Under the pieces are notes generated by a model that made no database searches, was not told the DNA's origin, and was given only the letters and a program-made list of their open reading frames with translations. Shown in pieces: positions 26,632-32,582 of a stretch of 32,582 bases of DNA (its first letter is position 1; every line of letters begins with the position of its first letter). This DNA comes from Rhodanobacteraceae bacterium. GTDB lineage: Bacteria > Acidobacteriota > Terriglobia > Terriglobales > Acidobacteriaceae. Location of the stretch: the NCBI GenBank assembly GCA_025350865.1, contig JANXWZ010000040.1, positions 1 through 32,582 on the forward strand. The letters run 5' to 3'. The position numbers and the translations under genes were made by a program.

Positions 26632-27872
26632 TCGACTCGCTTAACTTCGAGTCCATTGGTGAGTTCAGTGACGCTGGACTTCGCGCTAAGGACGATGGTG
26701 TCGTTGGCTGTGAGACCGCTGACGACTTCGACGTTGGTAAGGTTGACGACGCCGGTAACGATGTTGGTCTGCGCGAGGCGGCCATTGATGATGCGATAAA
26801 CGTAGTTCCGGGCTCCGTCGGTATGGAGCGCCTCGCGTGGAATGCTGAGCACGTTCGCTCGCTGGGTCTCGGTGACCTTGACCGTGACGTTGGTGTTGGG
26901 GATCAGGTCGGGCGTCGGGTCGTCGATGGTGATCAGGGCGATGCCGACGCTGCGGGTGTTGTAAGCGAAAATCGTGGTCGGGGTTAGCGAGATGTGTCCG
27001 TGCCACACCTGGTCGCGCTTGGCATCCCAGACTATGGTGACGGCCTGGCTGATCGCGAGCTTGCCGATCTCGGGCTCGTCGAAGTAGGCGCGAACCTGAA
27101 GTCGCTTCAGGTCGGCTACGTTGAGAATGTCATCCCCGGAGCCGACGAAATCGTACTGGTTGACCGGAATGCTGTAGACGCTGCCGGCGATCGGCGAGTG
27201 GATGTCGACGTTAGCGAGATTGCTTTGCGCGGAGGCGACAGCTGCCTGGGCCTCGGCAATGCGCGTCTGCGCGTTGTGCAGATCGTCTGCGTTGTAGCGA
27301 CCGCTCATATGGCTGCGGGCAGTTTGGAGGGCCAAATCGGTAGAGTCGAGCTTTTGCTTTGCAGCTGAAACTTCAGATTGGGAGGCGGCGCCCTTCTTGA
27401 ACAAGGCTTCCTTCGTCGCGAGGTCCGTCGTGGCCTGCTGCTGGTCCATGGTCGCCGTGGCGAGTTCGGACTTGAAGCGGTTTGTCTCATCGACTGAGCC
27501 CCCGTTGTGCAGGTCGCGCTGCATGATGCGGTTGTTTTCGAGCACGGCCTCCGCAGTGGCCAGCCGGGCTCTCGCGTCGGAGTCGTCCATCTTTACCAGC
27601 AGGGTTCCCTTAGAGACGTTCTGCCCAACCTCGACAAAGACTTGCTTGATAACTCCGGGGAGCGGAGCATGCACCTGAAACTCCTCCACAGGTTCGACTT
27701 TACCGTTGGTGGAGACGGTGCTGGCGAGCGTCTGGTAGGTGACGGGAACCACGCGAACCTCCACTTGCACCCGGGTGAGGGAGCGCACGGCGAAGACGAC
27801 GATTGCGATTGCCACGATGCCCGAAACCCAGAGCAGAACGGTAGTTGCGCGACTTTGCCCAGCTTTAGCCAT
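26628..27872 (-). CDS. HlyD/MacA-type periplasmic efflux adaptor
   Basis: The 414-residue protein has one N-terminal membrane anchor (about 10-30) and the membrane-fusion layout: a lipoyl-like half motif VEPVEEFQVHAPLPGVIKQVFVEVGQNVSKGTLLVKMD (57-94), a coiled-coil hairpin (about 95-215) with KQKLDSTDLALQTA, the second lipoyl half ANVDIHSPIAGSVYSIPV, and a beta-barrel and proximal domain to the C-terminus. It bridges an inner-membrane pump with TolC. The downstream TolC-like gene is coupled, but a MacB- or RND-type pump is missing, so the partner must come from elsewhere. A possible -10 hexamer (TATACT) lies just upstream, implying a very short leader. Confidence 0.9.
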   Translation of the reverse strand: MAKAGQSRATTVLLWVSGIVAIAIVVFAVRSLTRVQVEVRVVPVTYQTLASTVSTNGKVEPVEEFQVHAPLPGVIKQVFVEVGQNVSKGTLLVKMDDSDARARLATAEAVLENNRIMQRDLHNGGSVDETNRFKSELATATMDQQQATTDLATKEALFKKGAASQSEVSAAKQKLDSTDLALQTARSHMSGRYNADDLHNAQTRIAEAQAAVASAQSNLANVDIHSPIAGSVYSIPVNQYDFVGSGDDILNVADLKRLQVRAYFDEPEIGKLAISQAVTIVWDAKRDQVWHGHISLTPTTIFAYNTRSVGIALITIDDPTPDLIPNTNVTVKVTETQRANVLSIPREALHTDGARNYVYRIINGRLAQTNIVTGVVNLTNVEVVSGLTANDTIVLSAKSSVTELTNGLEVKRVE

Positions 27873-27886
27873 AGTGTTGAAAGGTT

Positions 27887-27892
27887 AGTATA
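27887..27892 (-). promoter_or_regulatory. Possible -10 element of the adaptor-tolC operon
   Basis: TATACT on the minus strand, 14 bases before ATG 27872. No convincing -35 is found at 16-18 bases, and the leader would be about 8 bases. Confidence 0.35.
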
Positions 27893-27960
27893 TAAGACGC
27901 GAAAGGGTGCAATTGGAAGCAGAATATTTTGCGACACCTGAGATCAAAGAGAACATCACA

Positions 27961-29757
27961 TCAGGCTTCTCGCACTTCAAGGTCGACCAGCTCCAGCTCA
28001 AGACCGCCGTACATGGGATGTTGGTTCTCCCGCAGGCGATACGCAAGGTTAACGATTGAACCTGCGGCAAGACCCTCATCGGCAGATCGTTCAGCCCAGC
28101 TCCGTTGGCCATTCCGCGACCATCCCATCGCGTTGAGAGGTTTGCCGCTGCCGACGTCGACCGACAGGCAGACATGCTTCTCCTTGATGATGCGCGGCGG
28201 CGCGGAGAGGCGAAGGCCGCACGAGACCAGCACCGGCTCAGGATTGCCCATACCAAACGGCGCACAGCGATCAAGCCAGCGAAGCATGTCGAGCGTAATT
28301 TCGGCGGCGTCGAGTTCGAGGTCGCAGCGAAGCCTGGGGACCAGCGTCGCGCCGATAAGCAGGGTTGACGATCGCAACCGCATCCGTTCGCGCAGTTCGG
28401 CAAGGCGGTCAGTTGGGAGCGAGAAACCGACCGCGTGCGCGTGACCGCCGAACCGGGTGAAGAGCGCATTATTGCCTGCACCGTGGACAGCGGTCAGAGC
28501 GTCCAGCAAGTGGAAGCCGTCAATGGACCGGCCCGATCCATGGGATTGGCCCTCCTCCGACGTCAGAACAAGCGCAGGCCGGAAGGTACGCTCGACCACG
28601 CGTGACGCCAGGATGCCGATTACCCCGCGGTGCCACTCGGGGTGGTCAAGAACGATGCATTCTGCCGGATAGTCCCCGGCTGCGCTGCGCAAGCTAAGCA
28701 GCTGCAGCTCGATGGCGTCCAGCGCCGCAGCTTCGGCGGCGCGCCGATCCTGGTTGAGCGCGTCCAGCTTCTCTGCCAGCATGTTTGCGTGTTCGGGGTC
28801 GCGGGTCAAAAAGAGGTCCACGACATCGGAGGCGATGTCCATGCGGCCGGCTGCGTTGATGCGCGGCGCCAGGCGGAAGCCGACCTCGGATGCGGTGGGA
28901 GCCTTGTCGAGGGCCAGCTTGGCGACTTGCATCAGGGCTCGGAGCCCGGGCTGCACGGGGTTGGCGAGTTCGCGCAGGCCAAGCCATACGATAGCCCGGT
29001 TTTCGCCGGTGAGGTCGACTGAGTCGGCGATCGTTGCGATGGCGACGAGCTTGAGAAAGCTGGGGACGATCACCTTCCGAAGACGCTGTTGTTGGGTTTC
29101 GGTGATTGCGTTGGCTGCAAGCAGTGCATGTGCCAGCTTGAACGCGACCCCGGCTCCGCACAGGCTTTTGTTGGGGTACGGGCAGCCGTGCTGGGCAGGA
29201 TTAACGACGGCGACAGCTTCCGGGACCCCTTCAACTCCGTCCGGAAGATGGTGGTCGGTGACGATCAGGTCGATGCCGAGCGCCTTGGCTTCGGTTGCGG
29301 CGGAGAAGGCCCGGATGCCGGTATCCACTGAGATGACCAGGCGCACGCCGGCTTCGGCGGCCTCGGCGAGACGCACGTTTTGAATGCCGTAACCCTCGCG
29401 GAGGCGATGGGGGACGTGGAAGGTGACTTGTGCGGGTTTGGCAGGTGTTGCGATGCGCTCGATTGCGGTTTTAAGCAGAACCGTTGCGGTGGTTCCGTCC
29501 ACGTCGTAGTCGCCGTAAATAAGGATAGGCTCGCCGGATTTAACGGCTCGCTGGATACGGGCAACGGCGGCGGACATGCCGAGCATCAGCAGGGGATCGT
29601 GCAGGTCGTCGAGGGTCGGCGCAAGGAAGCGGTGAGGGTCGGTAACTCCGCGGGCGGCGAGCAGACGGGCAATCGGGTCGGGGCAGCCTAGTTCAGTCTG
29701 GATGGCTGCTGCCGCCGCTGGATGTTGCCCAGGCAAAAGCCAATTGGTGTTCGACAT
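27961..29757 (-). CDS. recJ: Single-stranded-DNA exonuclease RecJ
   Basis: The 598-residue 5'-3' single-strand exonuclease of recombination and mismatch repair. The DHH phosphoesterase motifs are present: YGDYDVDGTTA (81-91, Asp83/85/87), SVDTGI, TDHHLPDG with the DHH at 168-170, and the DHHA1 motif GGHAHAVGFS in the C-terminal half, with INAAGRMD between them. The C-terminal OB-fold region is present, and length is normal for the family (560-600). It starts six bases after the hypothetical gene on the same strand, so they are probably one transcript. In the second motif Thr replaces the Asn of the usual VDNGI, a minor variant. Confidence 0.96.
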   Translation of the reverse strand: MSNTNWLLPGQHPAAAAAIQTELGCPDPIARLLAARGVTDPHRFLAPTLDDLHDPLLMLGMSAAVARIQRAVKSGEPILIYGDYDVDGTTATVLLKTAIERIATPAKPAQVTFHVPHRLREGYGIQNVRLAEAAEAGVRLVISVDTGIRAFSAATEAKALGIDLIVTDHHLPDGVEGVPEAVAVVNPAQHGCPYPNKSLCGAGVAFKLAHALLAANAITETQQQRLRKVIVPSFLKLVAIATIADSVDLTGENRAIVWLGLRELANPVQPGLRALMQVAKLALDKAPTASEVGFRLAPRINAAGRMDIASDVVDLFLTRDPEHANMLAEKLDALNQDRRAAEAAALDAIELQLLSLRSAAGDYPAECIVLDHPEWHRGVIGILASRVVERTFRPALVLTSEEGQSHGSGRSIDGFHLLDALTAVHGAGNNALFTRFGGHAHAVGFSLPTDRLAELRERMRLRSSTLLIGATLVPRLRCDLELDAAEITLDMLRWLDRCAPFGMGNPEPVLVSCGLRLSAPPRIIKEKHVCLSVDVGSGKPLNAMGWSRNGQRSWAERSADEGLAAGSIVNLAYRLRENQHPMYGGLELELVDLEVREA

Positions 29758-29763
29758 CGACGG

Positions 29764-30222
29764 TTACTCGTCGCGATCGTCCAGCACCAGGCCGCCGATG
29801 TCGGTGGCGGCTTCCATCAGGTCCTGGAAACGGTCGTACCAGTCCGTGCTGATTTCAAACAGAAACATGACACCCTGGTGGGCGAAACCAAGTTGCAGGT
29901 AGCCGGTCTTGCCAACGTGCTTGATCAGCGATTCGGCGTCGTCGAGGTCGATGTCTTCTTCCTCGGGGAAGGCGTGGTCGCGGAGCTGCTCCAGCAGGAT
30001 GGCGACGTCGGATTTCTCGAGGACAACCTCGCTCATCGTCACGAACGGCGCGCTCGCCGCCTTGGCGTGTTCGACGAAATCCTTCCAACCATCTGGGTTG
30101 TCTTCTTCGAAGAGAACGGTCGGAACCTCTTCGGTGACGTAGCCCGGCAACCGGCGCATTCCGTGCCCGGCGATGAAGGCTACCATGTCGTCTTTGAGGG
30201 AATGGAGGTTGTCAGGTTGCAT
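29764..30222 (-). CDS. Hypothetical acidic protein upstream of recJ
   Basis: A 152-residue, strongly acidic soluble protein that I do not recognise. There is no signal peptide and no membrane segment. An acidic stretch (PEEEDIDLDDAE, about 91-102) precedes a conserved-looking segment with LIKHVGKTGYLQLGFAHQGVMFLFEISTDWYDRF and the acidic tail LDDRDE. Its stop lies six bases before recJ, implying co-transcription, which may hint at a DNA repair or replication-related accessory role, but this is position only. It is divergent from the DUF507 pair across about 100 bases. Confidence 0.75.
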   Translation of the reverse strand: MQPDNLHSLKDDMVAFIAGHGMRRLPGYVTEEVPTVLFEEDNPDGWKDFVEHAKAASAPFVTMSEVVLEKSDVAILLEQLRDHAFPEEEDIDLDDAESLIKHVGKTGYLQLGFAHQGVMFLFEISTDWYDRFQDLMEAATDIGGLVLDDRDE

Positions 30223-30299
30223 CGCTACGATTGTCTCACCAGTTGGGTTGGATGTGCGGATAACGTGGTACGAGACGTGCCAGATTGCCCATTTCGCGG

Positions 30300-30308
30300 T
30301 GCTATACT
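30300..30308 (+). promoter_or_regulatory. Extended -10 promoter of the DUF507 pair
   Basis: TGCTATACT is an extended -10 (TGn plus TATACT). No good -35 is present, as expected for the extended class. The predicted start leaves a leader of about 9 bases before ATG 30324. Confidence 0.5.
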
Positions 30309-30323
30309 CAGGTTCATAAGATC

Positions 30324-30602
30324 ATGATTTTTTCCAAGGATTACGTCGGATATCTGGCGCGGCAGACGGTCAAGCACCTGGTGGCCGCGAAGATGATCCA
30401 CACAGACAAGCCGGAAGTGGTGAACGAGCGGGTGACCGCTGGTTTGATCGATGAGTTGTCGCTGGAGGACCGGATCAACGATGAGGTTCGAGCGATTCTT
30501 GAGGCGATTCAGGAGGACATGCGGAAGGGTGGCGTGAGCTATCCGGAGATGTTCAAGAAGATCAAGGTAAAACTGGTGAACCAGTACAAGGCGGTGCTAT
30601 GA
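30324..30602 (+). CDS. DUF507 protein (first copy)
   Basis: A 92-residue basic/helical protein starting IFSKDYVGYLARQTVKHLVAAKMI, the typical DUF507 beginning, with EDRINDEVRAILEAIQEDMRKGGVSYPEMFKKIKVKLV in the second half. Function is unknown. ATG 30324 is used because the family starts there; a frame upstream to 30285 covers the promoter. The stop overlaps the next gene's ATG (ATGA at 30599-30602). Two adjacent DUF507 genes are a recurring arrangement, so the products may form a heterodimer. Confidence 0.9.
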   Translation: MIFSKDYVGYLARQTVKHLVAAKMIHTDKPEVVNERVTAGLIDELSLEDRINDEVRAILEAIQEDMRKGGVSYPEMFKKIKVKLVNQYKAVL

Positions 30603-30874
30603 GAGTGACTGCCGATAAGCTGAACAAGCTCGCGCACACTGTTGCCGACACCCTGGCGGAGATCCCCGAGGTCGACTTTCTGGAGGATCGCAATACGATT
30701 CGTCAGGAAGCCCGGAAGATCCTAACCAAGCTGTTGACCGACGAGATGAAGCTGGATGCGGGAGCGCGGTTCAAGATCGCCTCGCAACGGAAGATCATCG
30801 TTGAGGGTTCTCAGGAATGGGACATTTTGTACCGCAAGTATTACAACGATGAAGTCAAAAAGCTGGGTTTGTAA
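30599..30874 (+). CDS. DUF507 protein (second copy)
   Basis: A 91-residue paralogue of the upstream protein: MRVTADKLNKLAHTVADTLAEIPEVDFLEDRNTIRQEARKIL and a C-terminal KIIVEGSQEWDILYRKYYNDEVKKLGL. The second half keeps the DUF507 helix pattern, but the two copies differ strongly in sequence, so the duplication is old. Translation is coupled to the first copy by a four-base overlap. The stop codon TAA (30872-30874) also forms part of the -35 hexamer of the tRNA-Glu promoter. Function unknown. Confidence 0.9.
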   Translation: MRVTADKLNKLAHTVADTLAEIPEVDFLEDRNTIRQEARKILTKLLTDEMKLDAGARFKIASQRKIIVEGSQEWDILYRKYYNDEVKKLGL

Positions 30875-30897
30875 CGGCTGTCGGCGTTTGATATACT
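30869..30897 (+). promoter_or_regulatory. Promoter of tRNA-Glu
   Basis: TTGTAA (30869-30874), a 17-base spacer and TATACT (30892-30897) form a sigma70-type promoter about 48 bases before the tRNA. The -35 overlaps the stop of the DUF507 gene. Confidence 0.7.
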
Positions 30898-30944
30898 AAG
30901 CGGGTCGTGGCGGTTGAGGCTTCGGCCTTCTGCCCGGCTTATAT

Positions 30945-31021
30945 GGCGTTATGGTGTAACTGGTTAACACGTCGCCCTCTCAAGGCGAAGAGTCCGGGTT
31001 CGAGCCCCGGTAACGCTACCA
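30945..31021 (+). tRNA. tRNA-Glu(CTC)
   Basis: A complete 77-base cloverleaf with encoded CCA. Acceptor GGCGTTA pairs with TAACGCT (first pair G-U), D-stem GTGT/ACAC, anticodon stem TCGCC/GGCGA around loop CTCTCAA with anticodon CTC at 30979-30981, and T-arm CCGGG-TTCGAGC-CCCGG. It reads GAG (Glu). The leader between promoter and tRNA carries a small stem with a UUCG tetraloop (AGGC-TTCG-GCCT, 30917-30928). Confidence 0.97.
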
Positions 31022-31093
31022 AAATCTCCCTTATAATCAATGACTTACGAGGTCATATCCAATCGCACTTGGACTTCTGTGCAAAACTTCTCA

Positions 31094-31113
31094 AAAAGAT
31101 TTCAAAATCTTTT
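31094..31113 (+). terminator. AT-rich hairpin after tRNA-Glu
   Basis: An 8-bp stem AAAAGATT/AATCTTTT with loop TCAA, 72 bases past the tRNA. It is nearly all A-T with no T-tract beyond the stem, so it is a weak terminator candidate. Confidence 0.3.
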
Positions 31114-31152
31114 GCAGAAATGCCTTCCGATCCATGCGACCTGTCCTCTGTA

Positions 31153-31203
31153 CCCCCCCCACCCCCCTTAGGAACTCCACCGACGAGCGTCGGGGGCACC
31201 CCC
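31153..31203. repeat. C-tract and competing hairpins in a non-coding spacer
   Basis: The 31022-31262 stretch has no gene I can support. It holds a C8-A-C6 tract (31153-31167), a CCGAC-GAGC-GTCGG hairpin (31080s, 31180-31193) and GGGGG-CA-CCCCC (31192-31203), structures that share bases and cannot all form together. It may be an interspersed genomic element. Confidence 0.5.
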
Positions 31204-31268
31204 GTCTATCCTGAGTCAGAAATGAGATTCGGGTAAGCCCTCATAACGTCGTCAGCTATCGTGTGAGG

Positions 31269-31832
31269 ATGAAAGTTCCCGCGTTCTACAAACACATGAT
31301 GGACCTCGTGGATTCCATCGATGATTGTGAAACTAAGCGTCGCACGTTGCCATGCTTGACGTTGCTCTACGCCGGAATGGATGTAATGGCTTCCCTTGAT
31401 TCCATTCCGGGGGAAGGTGTTCGAGGAGGCTTCGTTCGATGGGCAAATACGTTTTTGCTGACGGAACGTTCTTTTGAATGTTCGGCCTTGGACCTGTATG
31501 CCGCCCGCTGCGGCGTCGTCCATACTTTTACCCCGGAATCTGACCTGCACCGACAGGGGAAAGCCCGCAAAATTCACTACGCCTGGGGAACTGCGGAAGT
31601 TGACAAGCTCTCAAGGGCAACCCAAGCATTGGGTCACGACTACGCAAGTGTTCATCTGAGCGATCTAGTCAACGCATTCAGAGACGCAGTTGCGGAACAT
31701 CTGAAAGTGATCGAGAGGGATCGGACAAAGCGAGAGCGGTTTGAGTCGATGTCTGGTCTTTGGTTCTCAGACCTGAGCAAGAGCATCATGGACGATTTCA
31801 TAGAACTAACGGAGCGAAATGCGGGCGCATGA
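31269..31832 (+). CDS. Hypothetical protein with HEPN-like R-x4-H motif
   Basis: A 187-residue protein from ATG 31269 (189 from GTG 31263; the start is uncertain since GAGG abuts the ATG). I do not recognise a named family. It looks all-helical, without signal or membrane segment. The segment ALDLYAARCGVVHTFTPESDL contains Arg80 and His85 spaced R-x4-H, the catalytic motif of HEPN ribonucleases, placed in a helix followed by a conserved-looking GKARKIHYAWG. It is convergent with an XRE regulator (36 bases between stops) and lies downstream of tRNA-Glu in an AT-richer region. A nuclease, toxin or abortive-infection role is an inference; the spacing of the motif alone is weak evidence. Confidence 0.6.
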   Translation: MKVPAFYKHMMDLVDSIDDCETKRRTLPCLTLLYAGMDVMASLDSIPGEGVRGGFVRWANTFLLTERSFECSALDLYAARCGVVHTFTPESDLHRQGKARKIHYAWGTAEVDKLSRATQALGHDYASVHLSDLVNAFRDAVAEHLKVIERDRTKRERFESMSGLWFSDLSKSIMDDFIELTERNAGA

Positions 31833-31868
31833 GCGTATTTCGTATTGGCCCCTATCGTGGCTTGCAGG

Positions 31869-32090
31869 TCACAGGCCGGTTGGTGCGAGCAGGTCGGTGA
31901 TCGTCATATCGAACGCATTTGCCACTGCTTGAAGCGTTCGTAAGCAAATCTCTTTCCGTCCGTTCTCCAAGTCAGAGATGTAGATGACGTTCAATCCGGC
32001 GTGTGCTGCCAGGTCAATCTGTCTCCATTGCCGCGCCTTCCGCACTTCGCGGATGCGCTCACCGAGCAGGATGCAGATGTCGCTTGCCAT
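31869..32090 (-). CDS. XRE-family helix-turn-helix regulator
   Basis: A 73-residue protein that is almost only a Cro/CI-type HTH: GERIREVRKARQWRQIDLAAHAGLNVIYISDLENGRKEICLRTLQAVANAFDM (10-62) with recognition-helix residues in GLNVIYISDLENGRK. It should bind DNA as a dimer. A perfect palindrome lies 35-48 bases upstream of its start (32125-32138), a plausible operator for autoregulation. It is convergent with the HEPN-like gene, so it is not a simple toxin-antitoxin operon; it may control the small-peptide frame divergent from it. Confidence 0.88.
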   Translation of the reverse strand: MASDICILLGERIREVRKARQWRQIDLAAHAGLNVIYISDLENGRKEICLRTLQAVANAFDMTITDLLAPTGL

Positions 32091-32124
32091 CCCGCAATCA
32101 TCGGGTTAGCTTTGGATGAGAGTT

Positions 32125-32138
32125 TCGTCTATAGACGA
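32125..32138. promoter_or_regulatory. Perfect 14-bp palindrome, candidate operator
   Basis: TCGTCTATAGACGA is perfectly symmetric and lies between the XRE gene and the small-peptide frame. It overlaps a TATAGA hexamer that could be a -10. The flank AGTTTCGTCT recurs at 32351. Confidence 0.55.
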
Positions 32139-32171
32139 GATTTATTACAGAACCTTGATTGGGAGATCAAC

Positions 32172-32291
32172 ATGACCATGAAGCATATCGTTTGGTGAGT
32201 TTTCGTCGGCATGTGGATGTTCTACATCAGCGGGGTAATCGTCACCGCGATCGTAATCGCGATGCTTCATGCGACGGGTGATCTTCACTAG
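32172..32291 (+). pseudogene. Small membrane-peptide frame interrupted by an in-frame TGA
   Basis: ATG 32172 is preceded by GGGAG (32161-32165) at six bases, a good ribosome binding site. The frame reads MTMKHIVW, then TGA (32196-32198), then VFVGMWMFYISG and a continuous hydrophobic helix to HATGDLH and TAG at 32289. Without the stop it would be a 39-residue one-helix membrane peptide; TGG to TGA is a one-base change. Alternatively the 26-residue frame from ATG 32211 may be translated on its own, with GGTGAG ten bases before it. It could be a type I toxin-like or regulatory peptide, or a broken gene. Too short to identify a family. Confidence 0.4.
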
Positions 32292-32350
32292 CGTAGTCAA
32301 ACAGAAATCAACCAAGCGGCTGAAGATCGAGCGATGTGAATTGACTCTAA

Positions 32351-32379
32351 AGTTTCGTCTTACATTCGCTATAGAATGT
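32351..32379. promoter_or_regulatory. Second copy of the operator-like sequence
   Basis: AGTTTCGTCT (identical to 32121-32130) is followed by ACATTC-GCTATA-GAATGT, an inverted repeat with six-base arms. It shares the CTATAGA core with the first site and lies in front of ATG 32384. Confidence 0.45.
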
Positions 32380-32430
32380 GGAAATGACTGGGTCGAAAGA
32401 GAATACCGCGCTGATGGCTATTTGGGTTGA

Positions 32431-32582
32431 AAGCATCCACGAAAGAGCTTCCGCAAGAAGGATGGCTCGGACCATGGCGACGGCACCAACTTCCACGGGC
32501 AGACGCGGTCCAACGAGACCCATCAGTCGACCACCGATCCGGAGGCGAAGCTCTATAAAAAGAGCTATGGCAAGGAGTCCAG
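32431..32582 (+). pseudogene. IS5-like transposase, 5'-truncated remnant (runs off window)
   Basis: In this frame, directly after a TGA at 32428, the translation reads KHPRKSFRKKDGSDHGDG, then NFHGQTRSNETHQSTTDPEAKLYKK, to the last base. The RSNETHxSTTDPEAxLYKK pattern is the middle of IS5-group DDE transposases, just before the GHALMENR region. The N-terminal third (with the DUF772-like domain) is missing upstream, so it is a decayed copy or a fragment from an insertion. Whether the 3' part is complete cannot be seen. A short overlapping frame from ATG 32384 has no homology. Confidence 0.7.

Noticed and set aside
31153..31203. CRISPR-like or tandem repeat array
   Set aside because: Only short homopolymer and inverted repeats are present; there are no regular repeat-spacer units anywhere in the window.
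30907..31236. A 109-codon frame through tRNA-Glu and the C-tract
   Set aside because: It translates the tRNA gene and a proline run from the C-tract; not a plausible protein.
32001..32198. A 65-codon plus-strand frame over the XRE gene start
   Set aside because: It is the antisense of the HTH gene continuing into the palindrome; the well-supported ribosome binding site downstream belongs to ATG 32172 in a different context.
31022..32582. Attachment-site duplicate of the tRNA-Glu 3' end
   Set aside because: No second copy of the T-arm/acceptor sequence was seen downstream within the window, so att sites are not annotated.

Overview
The window looks like chromosomal DNA of a member of Acidobacteriota (class Terriglobia; a Granulicella/Edaphobacter/Terriglobus-like organism). 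The grounds are high GC content, a kumamolisin-prodomain/Ig-repeat protein with a two-helix 'RVRRR' C-terminal insert, a DUF1800/DUF1501 secreted pair, a tandem DUF507 pair, and a split hopanoid locus. The assignment rests on gene content recognised by eye, not on a database search.

Layout. 1-2.95 kb: fatty-acid beta-oxidation genes (3' end of a thiolase and an acyl-CoA dehydrogenase) around a small hypothetical gene. 3.07-6.92 kb: a giant secreted protein with a kumamolisin prodomain, a catalytically dead sedolisin-like remnant and Ig-like repeats. 6.94-9.12 kb: polyphosphate kinase on the minus strand. 9.2-11.2 kb: SRPBCC protein, alpha/beta hydrolase and flavin-reductase-like protein. 11.2-13.8 kb, minus strand: an MlaE/MlaF-type lipid ABC transporter and a TIGR01777-type epimerase. 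13.9-18.25 kb: a tightly coupled operon of a zinc dehydrogenase and hpnC-hpnD-hpnE (squalene synthesis from farnesyl diphosphate). 18.4-21.9 kb: a DUF1800 lipoprotein and a Tat-exported DUF1501 protein. 21.9-25.2 kb, minus strand: two half-size EamA-like membrane proteins, a DUF3574 and a DUF4242 protein, and, behind a terminator, hpnJ (hopanoid radical SAM enzyme). 25.3-27.9 kb: TolC-like and HlyD/MacA-like efflux parts without a pump. 28-30.2 kb: recJ and a hypothetical gene. 30.3-31.02 kb: two DUF507 genes and tRNA-Glu(CTC).

After the tRNA gene the character changes. From about 31.0 kb to the end the sequence is visibly more AT-rich and holds a structured C-rich spacer, an unknown protein with a HEPN-like R-x4-H motif, a convergent XRE regulator, a perfect 14-bp palindrome and a related repeat, a tiny membrane-peptide frame broken by one in-frame TGA, and a 5'-truncated IS5-like transposase. 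This reads as a tRNA-flanked accessory patch and is the best place in the window to look for something undescribed.

The functional theme of the core part is membrane lipid biology: squalene/hopanoid synthesis (hpnCDE, hpnJ), a phospholipid-type ABC transporter, beta-oxidation and efflux parts. Squalene-hopene cyclase and hpnG/hpnH are not in the window, so the pathway must be completed elsewhere. All calls are from reading the sequence; no similarity search was run.
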